This document shows positions 8,422 to 17,234 of a stretch of DNA of 46,457 bases, in pieces. The notes beneath the pieces are model-generated. The model was not told where the DNA came from. It did not search any database and saw only the letters and a program-made list of their open reading frames with translations. Source of the stretch: Fibrobacteria bacterium (GTDB lineage Bacteria > Fibrobacterota > Fibrobacteria > UBA11236). Position numbers and translations under genes: made by a program. Location: contig JANYDA010000019.1 of NCBI GenBank assembly GCA_025360005.1, forward strand, positions 1-46,457, read 5' to 3'. Within the stretch, counting starts at the first letter, position 1; each line of letters starts with the position of its first letter.

Positions 8422-10425
8422 ATGATCGCCCAGGACCAATTGATCGGAACCCGCTTCGAGAAATGCGTGGTGGAGAGATTGATCGGTCGCGGCGGATACG
8501 GACTCACCTATTTGGCTTTCGATGAGGAATTGCAGGAACACCGCGTCATCAAAGTCAGCCAGGATTCCGGCCTGGACGAGGCTTCCCGGCGGCGGCATCT
8601 CAAGACTTTCCTGGAAGAGGGATTGATCCTCAGCCGCCTCAAGCATCCCCAAATCGTGACCTTGCGCGGGCAAGGCGACAAGCATGGGCATCGCTACATG
8701 ATCCTGGACTATATCCAGGGATTCAGCCTCCGCAATCTCCTCGACGTGGTGGGCCAGCGGCAGGCGGAACTCGGTTGCGCCTGGCAGGATCTCATCGATC
8801 CCGTCACGGCCACGGCACTGATCCTTTCCGCCTTGTATCCGCTCGAATACGCCCATCGCGCCAACGTGCATCTCCCTGATCGGGAAATCTTCGGCGTGGC
8901 CCATCGCGACATCAGCCCCGGCAACCTCATCCTGGGCGTCAAAGGCAACGAAAAGGGCCGGCTGGTGCTGATCGACTTCGGCACCGCGAAAACGGCGCTG
9001 ACGGAAAACGTCACCGTCGATCAGAACCTGGTGGGTACCATCCCTTACATGGGCAAGGCACGCCTGCAAAAGGCCAATAGTCCTGAACAGAAGGCCCAAT
9101 ACCAGGATTTCTGGAAGGATTTCCGCGAGACCCAGCACGATATCCACGCCATCGGCGTGCTATACTACCAGTTGCTTACCGGGCGGCTCCCCTTTTACGG
9201 GGAAACCTCGCCGCAGATCATCGTCAAGATCCTGGATCCCGAGGTCTACTCCCAATGCCATTTGGAAATCGCGTCCGCGCATTCCTTCGCTTCCGGCGTA
9301 CTCCGCAAATGCATCGTTTACCATGATTTTTCCATGTCGCTCAGCGAACAGCCTTACCAGTACCCGGACGCCGCATCCATGCGGCCGGACATGGAAGAGG
9401 TGTTCCACGGGCTTTCCGGCGGACGCACCGTGAACGATATCCTGATCGGGTTGGGGAAAAAACTCGCCCACCCGGAACTACTCACGCCGGATGCCGGCCG
9501 GCAAACCACCGACCACGCCTCCAGCGGAGTCATGCCCACGTTACCGCAACCCGTGAGGTACCCCAGCGGCCTTCCCTACCCGGGAAGGCGGGCAGGCGCG
9601 TGGGTTTACGGGTCCGTGGCCGCGGCCTGCCTGGCCTTGGCCATCGGGGCCGCCTGGTGGCTGAGCTACCTGCATCACCAGGCGGAAGCCGGTTCCCTGA
9701 ACCCGGCGCCTTCGCGGCCAGCACAGCAGAACCCGAATGGATCGGCCGGGAACGGAACGGGACAGCGCCTCCCGGAACGGGAAGCCCGGGAAACCGGCAA
9801 CCGGGAAACCCTGGAACGATTGGATCCTGCCGGGCAAGCCGCCGGAAAAGCCAAGACAGGTATAGGGAAACCGGAACGACCGAACGGCGGTTCCAAAGCC
9901 GTCGTTTCACGCCCGGCCGGAGGCGACGCCCTGGGCGGGGATGCCGCCAAATTGGGGGCCATCGCCGGCTTGGGCATGGAAACGGGCGAGAACGGCGGAA
10001 AGGTTGGGAACGGGGACTCCGATTGGGGCAAAGAAGGGTTTGTCCGCGTGCAAACCCTGGTGCGGGAAGAGGATCCCAGCGCCTTTGAAAAAATTTCGGC
10101 TTTACTGGCCATCAAACCCGACTCTCCGGATTTGCGACTTTTGAGATCCCAATTGGTGCTGAAGCGCAATCCCACCTCTCAGGAAGCCAGGCGGGACCTA
10201 TACAGCCTGCAATCGGCCCGGCCGGAGTTCATGCACCCGAACCTTTTCCATGAGCAGGTCATGTACCTGCTTTGGCAAACCGACCAGGCCATCTATGAAT
10301 CCCAAAAAAGCCCTGGTAACCGCATCAAGGCGCTTAAATCGGCGAATGCCTATATCTCCGAATTTCAGTCCAACGATGCCTTCCGGCAAAAGGTAAAAGA
10401 CATCCGGGACCGGATTCCCAAGTGA
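8422..10425 (+). CDS. Transmembrane Hanks-type Ser/Thr protein kinase
   Basis: The protein has 667 residues. The cytoplasmic kinase domain (about 12-320) shows the Gly-rich loop IGRGGYG (22-27), Lys44 in HRVIK, the catalytic loop HRDISPGN (161-168) and DFGTAK (185-190). The activation segment is odd: after GTIPYMGKA (205-213) there is no APE motif, and about 25 polar residues precede the HDIHAIGVLYYQLLTG helix. One membrane segment (about 394-415, VYGSVAAACLALAIGAAWWL) leads to a Gly/Asn/Arg-rich stretch and a final helical region (about 540-667) with TPR-like spacing, which would lie outside the inner membrane. There are no PASTA repeats. It lies 31 nt behind the prolyl isomerase gene and may sense envelope state; that role is inference. 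Confidence 0.88.
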   Translation: MIAQDQLIGTRFEKCVVERLIGRGGYGLTYLAFDEELQEHRVIKVSQDSGLDEASRRRHLKTFLEEGLILSRLKHPQIVTLRGQGDKHGHRYMILDYIQGFSLRNLLDVVGQRQAELGCAWQDLIDPVTATALILSALYPLEYAHRANVHLPDREIFGVAHRDISPGNLILGVKGNEKGRLVLIDFGTAKTALTENVTVDQNLVGTIPYMGKARLQKANSPEQKAQYQDFWKDFRETQHDIHAIGVLYYQLLTGRLPFYGETSPQIIVKILDPEVYSQCHLEIASAHSFASGVLRKCIVYHDFSMSLSEQPYQYPDAASMRPDMEEVFHGLSGGRTVNDILIGLGKKLAHPELLTPDAGRQTTDHASSGVMPTLPQPVRYPSGLPYPGRRAGAWVYGSVAAACLALAIGAAWWLSYLHHQAEAGSLNPAPSRPAQQNPNGSAGNGTGQRLPEREARETGNRETLERLDPAGQAAGKAKTGIGKPERPNGGSKAVVSRPAGGDALGGDAAKLGAIAGLGMETGENGGKVGNGDSDWGKEGFVRVQTLVREEDPSAFEKISALLAIKPDSPDLRLLRSQLVLKRNPTSQEARRDLYSLQSARPEFMHPNLFHEQVMYLLWQTDQAIYESQKSPGNRIKALKSANAYISEFQSNDAFRQKVKDIRDRIPK

Positions 10426-10450
10426 ATCTGGTCCGATTTCACTCCTAACC

Positions 10451-10479
10451 TTTAAAATTCCGGGATGTTTTGGTAAATT
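10451..10479 (+). promoter_or_regulatory. Possible promoter of rplU-rpmA
   Basis: TTTAAA at 10451-10456 and TAAATT at 10474-10479 are 17 nt apart. A 5' leader of about 65 nt would follow before rplU. The -35 element is weak, so this is tentative. Confidence 0.35.
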
Positions 10480-10553
10480 AATGCGCCTGTTTTTCCGGGT
10501 TCCGTTGTAGTCGGTTTCCCCTGTCAGTTAGCAGATAGATATAAAGGACGACC

Positions 10554-11003
10554 ATGTACTCAGTTATCGAATGCGGTGGGTTTCAGCATAAAATCACCGT
10601 GGGAGAAACGCTTAAGGTTCCCAAAATGGAAGCCAAGATCGGCGACGTCGTGACCGTTTCCAACGTGCTCCTGTTCGCCAATGGGGACAAGGTGCAAATC
10701 GGAGCCCCCCTGGTTTCCGGCGCCGCCGTGAAGCTGGAAGTGCTGAACCAGGGCAAAGGCGACAAGGTCATCTCCTTCAAGCGCAAGGCCCGCAAGCGTT
10801 ATCGCCGCATCGTGGGCCATCGCCAGCTCTTCACGGAAGTTCTCGTGACCGAGATCGCCCTCGGCTCCGACAAGTCCAGCGTGGACGAGAAGGCCAAGAC
10901 GCGCGCCCGCGCCCGCATCAAGGCCCTGGCCGCCCAGAAAGTTCAGAACGTTCCCCTTACCAGGGCCCAGAAAGTGGCCGCTGCAAGCAAAGAAGGAAAG
11001 TAA
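10554..11003 (+). CDS. rplU: 50S ribosomal protein L21 with C-terminal extension
   Basis: L21 binds 23S rRNA early in assembly of the large subunit. Residues 1-102 carry the whole family fold: [35 protein letters not shown] and [21 protein letters not shown]. The usual protein is about 103 residues, but this one has 149. The extra 45 residues are basic, Ala-rich and probably helical ([17 protein letters not shown]...). Similar tails exist in scattered lineages. A good ribosome binding site, AAAGGACGACC, precedes the ATG. rpmA starts 3 nt after the stop, the conserved rplU-rpmA order. Confidence 0.97.
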   Translation: MYSVIECGGFQHKITVGETLKVPKMEAKIGDVVTVSNVLLFANGDKVQIGAPLVSGAAVKLEVLNQGKGDKVISFKRKARKRYRRIVGHRQLFTEVLVTEIALGSDKSSVDEKAKTRARARIKALAAQKVQNVPLTRAQKVAAASKEGK

Positions 11004-11006
11004 GTC

Positions 11007-11282
11007 ATGGCACACAAAAAAGGTCTAGGCAGCACCCGCAACGGCCGCGATTCAAACCCGAAATACCGCGGCGTCAAGAAGTTCGGCGGCGAAAAGGTCA
11101 TCGCCGGCAACATCATCCTGCGCCAAAAGGGTACCCGTTGGCATCCCGGCCTGAACGTGGGCCTGGGCCGCGACTATACCATCTTTTCGCTTATCGAAGG
11201 CGTGGTCAAGTTCGAGCGTTTGGGCAAGGATCGACAGAAGGTCAGCGTTTATCCTGCAGTGGCGCAAGCCGTAGCCGCCTGA
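11007..11282 (+). CDS. rpmA: 50S ribosomal protein L27
   Basis: L27 reaches toward the peptidyl-transferase centre with its N-terminal tail. The protein has 91 residues. It starts [20 protein letters not shown] and continues [27 protein letters not shown] and [13 protein letters not shown], all typical. There is no N-terminal prosequence of the kind that must be cleaved in Firmicutes. It is co-transcribed with rplU, and a terminator follows within 40 nt. Confidence 0.97.
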   Translation: MAHKKGLGSTRNGRDSNPKYRGVKKFGGEKVIAGNIILRQKGTRWHPGLNVGLGRDYTIFSLIEGVVKFERLGKDRQKVSVYPAVAQAVAA

Positions 11283-11317
11283 TAAGGGGTCCGCGCAAGC
11301 GGCCCGCTTAGGCATAC

Positions 11318-11345
11318 AGGACCTCCCCGGCGGAGGTCCTTTTCA
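11318..11345 (+). terminator. Rho-independent terminator of rplU-rpmA
   Basis: AGGACCTCC at 11318-11326 pairs perfectly with GGAGGTCCT at 11332-11340 around a 5-nt loop. TTTTCATTTT follows. It closes the ribosomal protein operon before the next gene. Confidence 0.9.
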
Positions 11346-11452
11346 TTTTCCCCCCGCCAATCCCTACCGGTTCGAAAATGCCTCCTTTATTGGGACAATG
11401 AAACATGACCGGAAAAGTTCCCAAAGTGGATTCTTTATATCTTACTCGGGCA

Positions 11453-14122
11453 ATGTGCCTTAGCAAAGCTTGGTTCTGGTTCGGCTTGGCCGCGCTCCTC
11501 GTCTCCTGCTCTCCTCCCAAGGACGGGAACAACTTCAATTATCTCCGCAGTCCCAGCTTTTTCGGCGCGGACACCACGGCCGCCGATCATCCTTTCTGCG
11601 ATGGCTCCCATCCCTTTGCCGGCAAGGACCAGTGCCTGGCCGCGAAGAAATACCAGTTAACCTGGGCGCGCCCGGAAGACACCGCGCACTTGATCGGCTA
11701 CCGCATCTACCTGGATACCCTTGAGCCCAATGCTCCCGGCAAAACATGGGACGAGATCCGGGACCATCCTGAATTCGCAAGCGTGATCGTAGTATCGCAA
11801 GCTCCCAAAGATACCCTGGTCTTCGTATTCGGAGCCTCTGGTTTCAAGCAGGACTCGTTAAAGCATGGCGACAGGAAAATCGTCCTGATCGATTCCTCCG
11901 GTCGTTCGGAAGAAAAATCTGGGCGCCTGGTTTTCGGACTGGTGCCGGTTTATAGCGGCGGTGTCACCCCCGGGCAGCCGCAATTCGCCTACTTCAAGAC
12001 CACGGACAAGGATCCTCCCGATCCCTTCCATCCCCGCATCAAGCCCATGGCCAGGGAAATAGCCATGGAGTGGGAGCGGCCCACCGACAGGACGAATTTT
12101 TTCGATCCGTCCCAGGACACCGGCCTCATCCTAGGCTACCGGCTATCGATCAGCCTGGCCGGCGGCAACCTGGCCGAGCGGAAAAAGACCTTCAGGCCGA
12201 AGTTGCTTTCGTATTCAGTAGGCGACAAGGACATGACCGGCCAGGTGACCGGCTTCCCGGATAAGGATAGCCTGCATGGGTCCGTCACTTTCCGGCTGCC
12301 GGATTCCAACCGCTCCGCCAAACGGATCTCGACCATCCTGGCGGACAGCCTGCATGTTTTGATCGGGAACCTGGCGCCTCAGGACTCCCTGAAGCTTTTC
12401 TTGTACGCCATCGACAGCAACGGCAACCAGAACGACTCGGCCATGGAGACGGTGACCGTGCATACCACGGATACCACGCAACCGTCCAAACCCGCGTTCT
12501 CGGTGGATTCAATCGGTCGCAACGGCTTCACGGTGCATTGGTCGGCATCGAACGATTCCGTGGAACGAGGGGGAACGCTTGCGGCCGGTCCCAATTTCAA
12601 TTTCGGCATCCAGGAATACCGTCTCACGCGGATCCTTCTGCGGGCGCCGGGAGAGAAGACCACCAGCCTGGATCATATCGATACCACAATCACCCCGGCA
12701 ATCGGGGATTCGCTCAAATACGCTTTCACCCTGCCCATGAAATTCCTGCCTCCCGGGACGTCCTTCCATCTGAGCATCATGGCCGTGGATAAGACCGGAT
12801 TCGAATCGGATGCGGATTCCCTCACCGTGGCCACGCAGTCGGTACGCTTCACCGGCGATGACAGCGCACTGGCATGCCCCATCGGGTTCATCCCCATCCC
12901 CCGGGGGAAATTCAAATTGGGCGATGACGCCCCCGCCGCGAATGCGGATGAGAGGAACACCCACGTCCTCACCATGGGTTCCTACTGCATCGAACCGTAC
13001 GAGCACCGGGACGGCACGGGGAAGCGATTCGTTTCCAGTATCACCTACGACCAAGCCGCGCAGGCCTGCGCCGACATCGATTCCACCTTCCAGACCCAGC
13101 TTTGCTCGGAAGCAGAATGGGAGCGCTCTTGCGAAGGCCCCGGAGCCGATTCGACGGCTTTGGCGCATGGCATCCAGTCGGAAAACAAGGACGCCTCCAT
13201 CCTACAGACCAGTTGCAACCAGGGGACGAACGATTCCGCCATGGCCATGTCCTTCGAGTTGCGGAACTCCCTCTGCCTCACCACGGAAGGCGTATATGAC
13301 ATGGCGGGAAACCTGTCCGAATGGGTACGCGACCCTTATGTCGCCAACGCGTATGCCGGAATCACGGATTCCGTTTTGGCGCCGGATTTCACCTTCCCGG
13401 ATTCATCCATCGCGGCTACGGATCCCACCTATGTCACCCGTCACGGCATCCGCGGCGGCAACTACCTCAAAACCAATCTGGGACTGGTGGGATTGACGCA
13501 AAACCTGGCGCGCTGTTCCAACCGTGATTTCGCGGAACAAGTCCGGCCAAGGTTCCGCGCTGAATGCCTGGATTCGACGAAGGCGAAAATCGCCGTCATC
13601 TACGGCTCGGGAATCACCGGGCACCGTTGTATCGATCTCGATCCTTCCATAGACGCCGCAAAGGTCACGGATATCATTCCTTCCCTCAAGGACACTTCCG
13701 GGCTGACCTTGCTGGTTTTCCAAACCGGCAAGGCGGAAGCCGTCAAACAAGCGATCAAGCCCGATTCGGCCTTCCTGGGGCGCAAACCCGTTTCCGCCGG
13801 TTTGACCACTCGCTCACTGGCCGTCATCGCGGTCCAGAATATAGCCAACCCGCTCACCGTGATCCCGGATACGCTCGACGCTATCGAAATGAAGGACACG
13901 TCCCAATCCGCACTGCAGAAAATCTTTTCGCGGGAGGTAGGCAACACGGCCTGGACCGTGCAAAAGGATCAGCAGGGGAACTTTCTGATCAAGTACCTGA
14001 CCGCGTACACGATATTGGGAACCAAGCCCGCGCTGGCCTACTATTCCAACCGCGCCATCGGATTCAGGTGCTGCAGCCGGGCCAAGGCGGTAGCGGCGCC
14101 GATCGTCACCGGCAACCCGTAG
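11453..14122 (+). CDS. Surface lipoprotein with FGE/SUMF1-like domain
   Basis: The protein has 889 residues. The lipoprotein signal peptide ends in the lipobox LLVSC (start ATG 11453; an in-frame ATG at 11405 would put 16 extra residues before the signal). Residues about 50-470 contain three segments resembling fibronectin-type folds with Asp/Thr-rich loops. Residues about 475-705 form a formylglycine-generating-enzyme/SUMF1-type domain: GFIPIPRGKFKLGDD, DERNTHVLTMGSYCIEPYE, TQLCSEAEWERSCEG, GVYDMAGNLSEWVRD and HGIRGGNYL. The last 180 residues are not recognised. Domains of this fold oxidise sulfatase cysteines in some proteins but are mostly binding modules in bacteria, and no sulfatase lies nearby. 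Function is unknown. Confidence 0.82.
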   Translation: MCLSKAWFWFGLAALLVSCSPPKDGNNFNYLRSPSFFGADTTAADHPFCDGSHPFAGKDQCLAAKKYQLTWARPEDTAHLIGYRIYLDTLEPNAPGKTWDEIRDHPEFASVIVVSQAPKDTLVFVFGASGFKQDSLKHGDRKIVLIDSSGRSEEKSGRLVFGLVPVYSGGVTPGQPQFAYFKTTDKDPPDPFHPRIKPMAREIAMEWERPTDRTNFFDPSQDTGLILGYRLSISLAGGNLAERKKTFRPKLLSYSVGDKDMTGQVTGFPDKDSLHGSVTFRLPDSNRSAKRISTILADSLHVLIGNLAPQDSLKLFLYAIDSNGNQNDSAMETVTVHTTDTTQPSKPAFSVDSIGRNGFTVHWSASNDSVERGGTLAAGPNFNFGIQEYRLTRILLRAPGEKTTSLDHIDTTITPAIGDSLKYAFTLPMKFLPPGTSFHLSIMAVDKTGFESDADSLTVATQSVRFTGDDSALACPIGFIPIPRGKFKLGDDAPAANADERNTHVLTMGSYCIEPYEHRDGTGKRFVSSITYDQAAQACADIDSTFQTQLCSEAEWERSCEGPGADSTALAHGIQSENKDASILQTSCNQGTNDSAMAMSFELRNSLCLTTEGVYDMAGNLSEWVRDPYVANAYAGITDSVLAPDFTFPDSSIAATDPTYVTRHGIRGGNYLKTNLGLVGLTQNLARCSNRDFAEQVRPRFRAECLDSTKAKIAVIYGSGITGHRCIDLDPSIDAAKVTDIIPSLKDTSGLTLLVFQTGKAEAVKQAIKPDSAFLGRKPVSAGLTTRSLAVIAVQNIANPLTVIPDTLDAIEMKDTSQSALQKIFSREVGNTAWTVQKDQQGNFLIKYLTAYTILGTKPALAYYSNRAIGFRCCSRAKAVAAPIVTGNP

Positions 14123-14134
14123 AGTCCTGGGGCC

Positions 14135-15445
14135 TCAGCGCAAGGCGCGCCATATCTTCCTGGGCAGGGAACTTACCAGCAATCGATCCAGTTCCCGGCT
14201 TGGCATCCAGGCATAACCATCCGGCAGCCCCTCGCTTGTGCCCAAGTCCGGCATGATGGCCTCCACCACGCCCAGGCGATAACGGTGATGGGTTATGCTG
14301 TGGGTTATGGTTTTGGCGCGGGGCCTGAGCACGGCCTCTTCCAGACCGGGAACGGCTTCCCGCCAGGCGACTTTCAAGGCAAGCAGCCCGGGCACCTGGA
14401 AGAGGGGAAAAGTCAAAAGACCCGCCAGCCTTTCGCCCTTGCGGGGCGTATACACCAGCGCTTCTTCGCCGTCGGTCCCCGCGCGGAAAGCGGCGACCGC
14501 GAATCCGGAAACCTCTTCGCTATCTTTGCGGGATCGGACCGGAGGAAATCCCTCCTGGCTTCCCGTCGCGAAGGCGGTGCAATGGAGACGCAACGGGCAG
14601 TTTTCGCAATCCGGTTTGCGCGGGGCGCAAATCAACGCGCCCAATTCCATCAACCCTTCATTGACGATGGCGGGATCACCGGCAAGGACCCAGGTGCGGG
14701 CCAGCTCCCAATAGGCGGCCTTGCCTTCCTTGGAATCCGGCAGGAAATCCAGCCCGTACAGGCGGCTGAACACCCGCACCAGGTTGCCGTCGAGGATTGG
14801 TTCAGGCAGGTTGAAAGAGAGGCTTGCAATGGCTCCGGCGGTATACTCCCCTATTCCCTTGAGCTCCAGCAAGTCCTCCCGCCGCCAAGGGAAACGGCCG
14901 CCGTGATCGCCTACCACCTTGCGGGCAGTAGCAAGCACGTTACGGGCGCGCGAATAATACCCCAGGCCGGCCCAGGCTTCCAGCACATCCTGCTCCGCCG
15001 CCGCAGCCAAGGCTGAGACATCCGGGAAGCGCTTCATCCAACGCCGGAAATAATCCACCACCGTGGAAACCTGGGTTTGCTGGAGCATGATTTCCGATAT
15101 CCAGGTGCGGTAAGGATCGCGGCGCGGAACCGGTCCCGAGCCGGCGGGCAATGGCAAATCGCGACGGGATGGATCGGCCTCGGGATACGAAGCCGCCTTT
15201 TCCCGGACGGGCGGATCAAGGCGTTTTCCGGGAGCGGGAGCGCGCCAGGGCAAATCGCGTTGATGGGCAACGAACCAATCCGCCAGCGCAAGAGCGGGAC
15301 CGGTAGTGGCGGCGGAGGAGGGGGCGGAAACTCCAAGCAGCGCGTGGTTGGCAACCCGGGACGGAGTTTCCGGCGTTGTCGATACGGCCATGCCTTCGGA
15401 CTGGCGCCCCGGCATCGCAAGCTTGGAAGGCCTCTCCCCGCTCAT
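14135..15445 (-). CDS. mutY: A/G-specific adenine DNA glycosylase
   Basis: MutY removes adenine mispaired with 8-oxoguanine and starts base excision repair. The protein has 436 residues. Key parts are SEIMLQQTQV (catalytic Glu118), the helix-hairpin-helix LLELKGIGEYTAGAIASLSF, the catalytic Asp in ILDGNLVRVFSRL and the 4Fe-4S ligands in CAPRKPDCENCPLRLHC. A Nudix-like C-terminal domain (8-oxoG recognition) contains RKGERLAGLLTFPLFQVPG. Two things are odd. About 50 extra residues come before the normal start, although Met19 or a later start is possible. Some 40 residues (69-109, Pro/Arg-rich) are inserted between DLPWR and DPYRTWISE, which normally almost touch. It overlaps the aminotransferase gene by 4 nt. 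Confidence 0.94.
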   Translation of the reverse strand: MSGERPSKLAMPGRQSEGMAVSTTPETPSRVANHALLGVSAPSSAATTGPALALADWFVAHQRDLPWRAPAPGKRLDPPVREKAASYPEADPSRRDLPLPAGSGPVPRRDPYRTWISEIMLQQTQVSTVVDYFRRWMKRFPDVSALAAAAEQDVLEAWAGLGYYSRARNVLATARKVVGDHGGRFPWRREDLLELKGIGEYTAGAIASLSFNLPEPILDGNLVRVFSRLYGLDFLPDSKEGKAAYWELARTWVLAGDPAIVNEGLMELGALICAPRKPDCENCPLRLHCTAFATGSQEGFPPVRSRKDSEEVSGFAVAAFRAGTDGEEALVYTPRKGERLAGLLTFPLFQVPGLLALKVAWREAVPGLEEAVLRPRAKTITHSITHHRYRLGVVEAIMPDLGTSEGLPDGYAWMPSRELDRLLVSSLPRKIWRALR

Positions 15446-16593
15446 AGCCGAGCCAATGTCTCGACGACCTTGTCCATCTGCGCTTCCGTATTATAGATAT
15501 GCGGAGCGAACCGGATACGCCCAAGCCTTTCCGCAACGATGATATTCCCGGCCTTGAGGGCCTTCACCGCGGCTGTGGAGTCCAGCCCCGGCTTGGAGGC
15601 GGCCACGATGCCGGTGGCAAGGCCGGAAGAAGCGTCTGAAGCCAACCGGAAGCCGTTCGCGCGCAGTCCGGAAGCCAGGCGCGCCGCCAAAGCTTGGATG
15701 CGGGCCCGTACCCGTGCGAAGCCGATGCCCTCCAAATAGGCAAGGCTGGCATCCAAGTAAACCCATTCCGTCATGCTCCCGGTGGAGACGACGAACCGGT
15801 CGGCGGAAGGCTTGAAGCCTTGTTTGTAGGGAAGATAATCCGCATCCTGAGGCACCGACTCCGTTCCCTTGAAAATAGGCGTCAACGCATCCAGCTTATC
15901 CCGTGACACGTACATGAGGCCCAGTCCCACCGGTCCCAGCAACCACTTCCAGGCTGAGAAGGCCATATAATGGATGCCGCAGGCCTTTACATCCAAATCG
16001 ATCAGGCCCACGCCCTGGGATCCGTCCACGACCCAAATGAGGTCCCGTTCCGCGCAAATCGACCCGATGGTTTCCAAGGGCAGGGGCATTCCCGTGCACC
16101 AATGCACCGCGGACAAGGAGGCCACGCGGGTCCTAGGCCCGATGGCTGCCGCGAAGACAGCCGGGAAATCTTCCGGATTGTCCGTCATCGCGAGGGTACG
16201 CAACGACACGCCCTTATCCCGCCGATGCTCCCATGGATACACGTTGCTGGGATACTCGTTTTCCAACAACAGGATCTCATCGCCCGGCCGCAAAGAAAGG
16301 CCATGGGAGATGAAGTTCATCCCTTCGGCCGTATTGTGGATCAAAGCCATTTCATCCGATTGCGCGCCCAGAAGCTTCCCCATGCGCCGATAGATGGACG
16401 CCTTTACCATCGGGTAGGAAAATCCTTCCGCCAGGGCGCCGCGACGCCGGTATTCATCCAGCCATCGGACTACCGTATCCCGCACGGGCGTTGCCAGCGG
16501 CGTGGTGCCGCAATTGTTCAGCCAGATCAGCTCGTTGTTGACAGGGAAATCGGATTGGATGCGCTCCCAATCCGGCGAATTGGATTCAGACAT
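15442..16593 (-). CDS. Class V aminotransferase / cysteine-desulfurase-like PLP enzyme
   Basis: The protein has 383 residues and the fold type I PLP fold of class V aminotransferases. The Schiff-base lysine is Lys216 in AFSAWKWLLGP. The cofactor pocket shows HNTAEGMNFISHGL, VVDGSQGVGLIDLDV (Asp190, Gln193) and the N-terminal LNNCGTTPLATPV. There is no clear mobile-loop cysteine of an IscS-type desulfurase, so it is more like the isopenicillin-epimerase or selenocysteine-lyase-like members. The substrate is not predictable. It lies upstream of mutY with a 4-nt overlap, so the two are probably cotranscribed. Confidence 0.83.
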   Translation of the reverse strand: MSESNSPDWERIQSDFPVNNELIWLNNCGTTPLATPVRDTVVRWLDEYRRRGALAEGFSYPMVKASIYRRMGKLLGAQSDEMALIHNTAEGMNFISHGLSLRPGDEILLLENEYPSNVYPWEHRRDKGVSLRTLAMTDNPEDFPAVFAAAIGPRTRVASLSAVHWCTGMPLPLETIGSICAERDLIWVVDGSQGVGLIDLDVKACGIHYMAFSAWKWLLGPVGLGLMYVSRDKLDALTPIFKGTESVPQDADYLPYKQGFKPSADRFVVSTGSMTEWVYLDASLAYLEGIGFARVRARIQALAARLASGLRANGFRLASDASSGLATGIVAASKPGLDSTAAVKALKAGNIIVAERLGRIRFAPHIYNTEAQMDKVVETLARL

Positions 16594-16634
16594 GATGAGA
16601 CCAGTCCGGATGCAACCGGAACTCCGGCACGCCG

Positions 16635-17093
16635 TTAGGGGACGGCGGCTTTGGATTCCGTGATATTGCCGCCTTTGGGATCCCCATACACCTTCTCCAC
16701 CTTGTCATTCTTGAAGGTTATCCCGGTGATAAGGGTGCCCTTGTTATTCACATATTCCCAGTTGGTATCCCCGCCGGTTGTCCTGTCCGGCGCGCCATAA
16801 AGTTGGAATACCATTTCGCGGGCCATGCCCACTTCCACGAACCCGTCCAGAAAGGCCTGCTTAACGTTTTCGGGAATCCCGAACCCGTTCTGGATGATAT
16901 AGTCCTTCCGCTCCTCCGCGGGCAAACCGCGGGCCACCAGGGGTCGCGTATAGTGGGACGCGCAGGCCGAGAGGAAAATCAGGCTGCCGACCATCAAAAA
17001 GGCCATGCGCCAAGCCATCGGCAAACTGCGGATGGCTTGGCACGTGACGCTCCGGACTTCCGGTTTCGAGTAGCCGGATTGCTTGATGTTCAT
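16635..17093 (-). CDS. SmpA/BamE-like outer-membrane lipoprotein
   Basis: The protein has about 152 residues, with a long N-region before the hydrophobic core MAFLMVGSLIFL and the lipobox LSAC. The mature part has a compact fold like SmpA/OmlA (BamE): VEVGMAREMVFQLYGAPDRT, then TNWEYVNNKGTLITGITF and KNDKVEKVYGD. BamE is an accessory lipoprotein of the outer-membrane assembly machine, but many relatives are uncharacterised. I choose ATG 17093 because the likely promoter at 17135-17162 puts the transcript start near 17128, which rules out an upstream ATG at 17147. A shorter start at 17018 would give a more compact signal peptide but has no ribosome binding site. Confidence 0.7.
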   Translation of the reverse strand: MNIKQSGYSKPEVRSVTCQAIRSLPMAWRMAFLMVGSLIFLSACASHYTRPLVARGLPAEERKDYIIQNGFGIPENVKQAFLDGFVEVGMAREMVFQLYGAPDRTTGGDTNWEYVNNKGTLITGITFKNDKVEKVYGDPKGGNITESKAAVP

Positions 17094-17134
17094 GCATACC
17101 CCCAGGAAGATGGCATTCGACGCGCTAAAATATA

Positions 17135-17162
17135 AGAATAGAACCATTCAATTTGACGGCAA
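17135..17162 (-). promoter_or_regulatory. Likely promoter of the BamE-like gene
   Basis: On the minus strand TTGCCG (17162-17157) and TATTCT (17140-17135) are separated by 16 nt. The -35 word resembles TTGCCC in the candidate promoters of recA and the large lipoprotein gene. It decides the start of the BamE-like gene. Confidence 0.45.
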
Positions 17163-17234
17163 AGCCGCCCGGGACGACGGCGGTCGCGAATATTTTTAGA
17201 TTTTGCCGAGAGAGGCATTGCCAGGGGTAACTCG

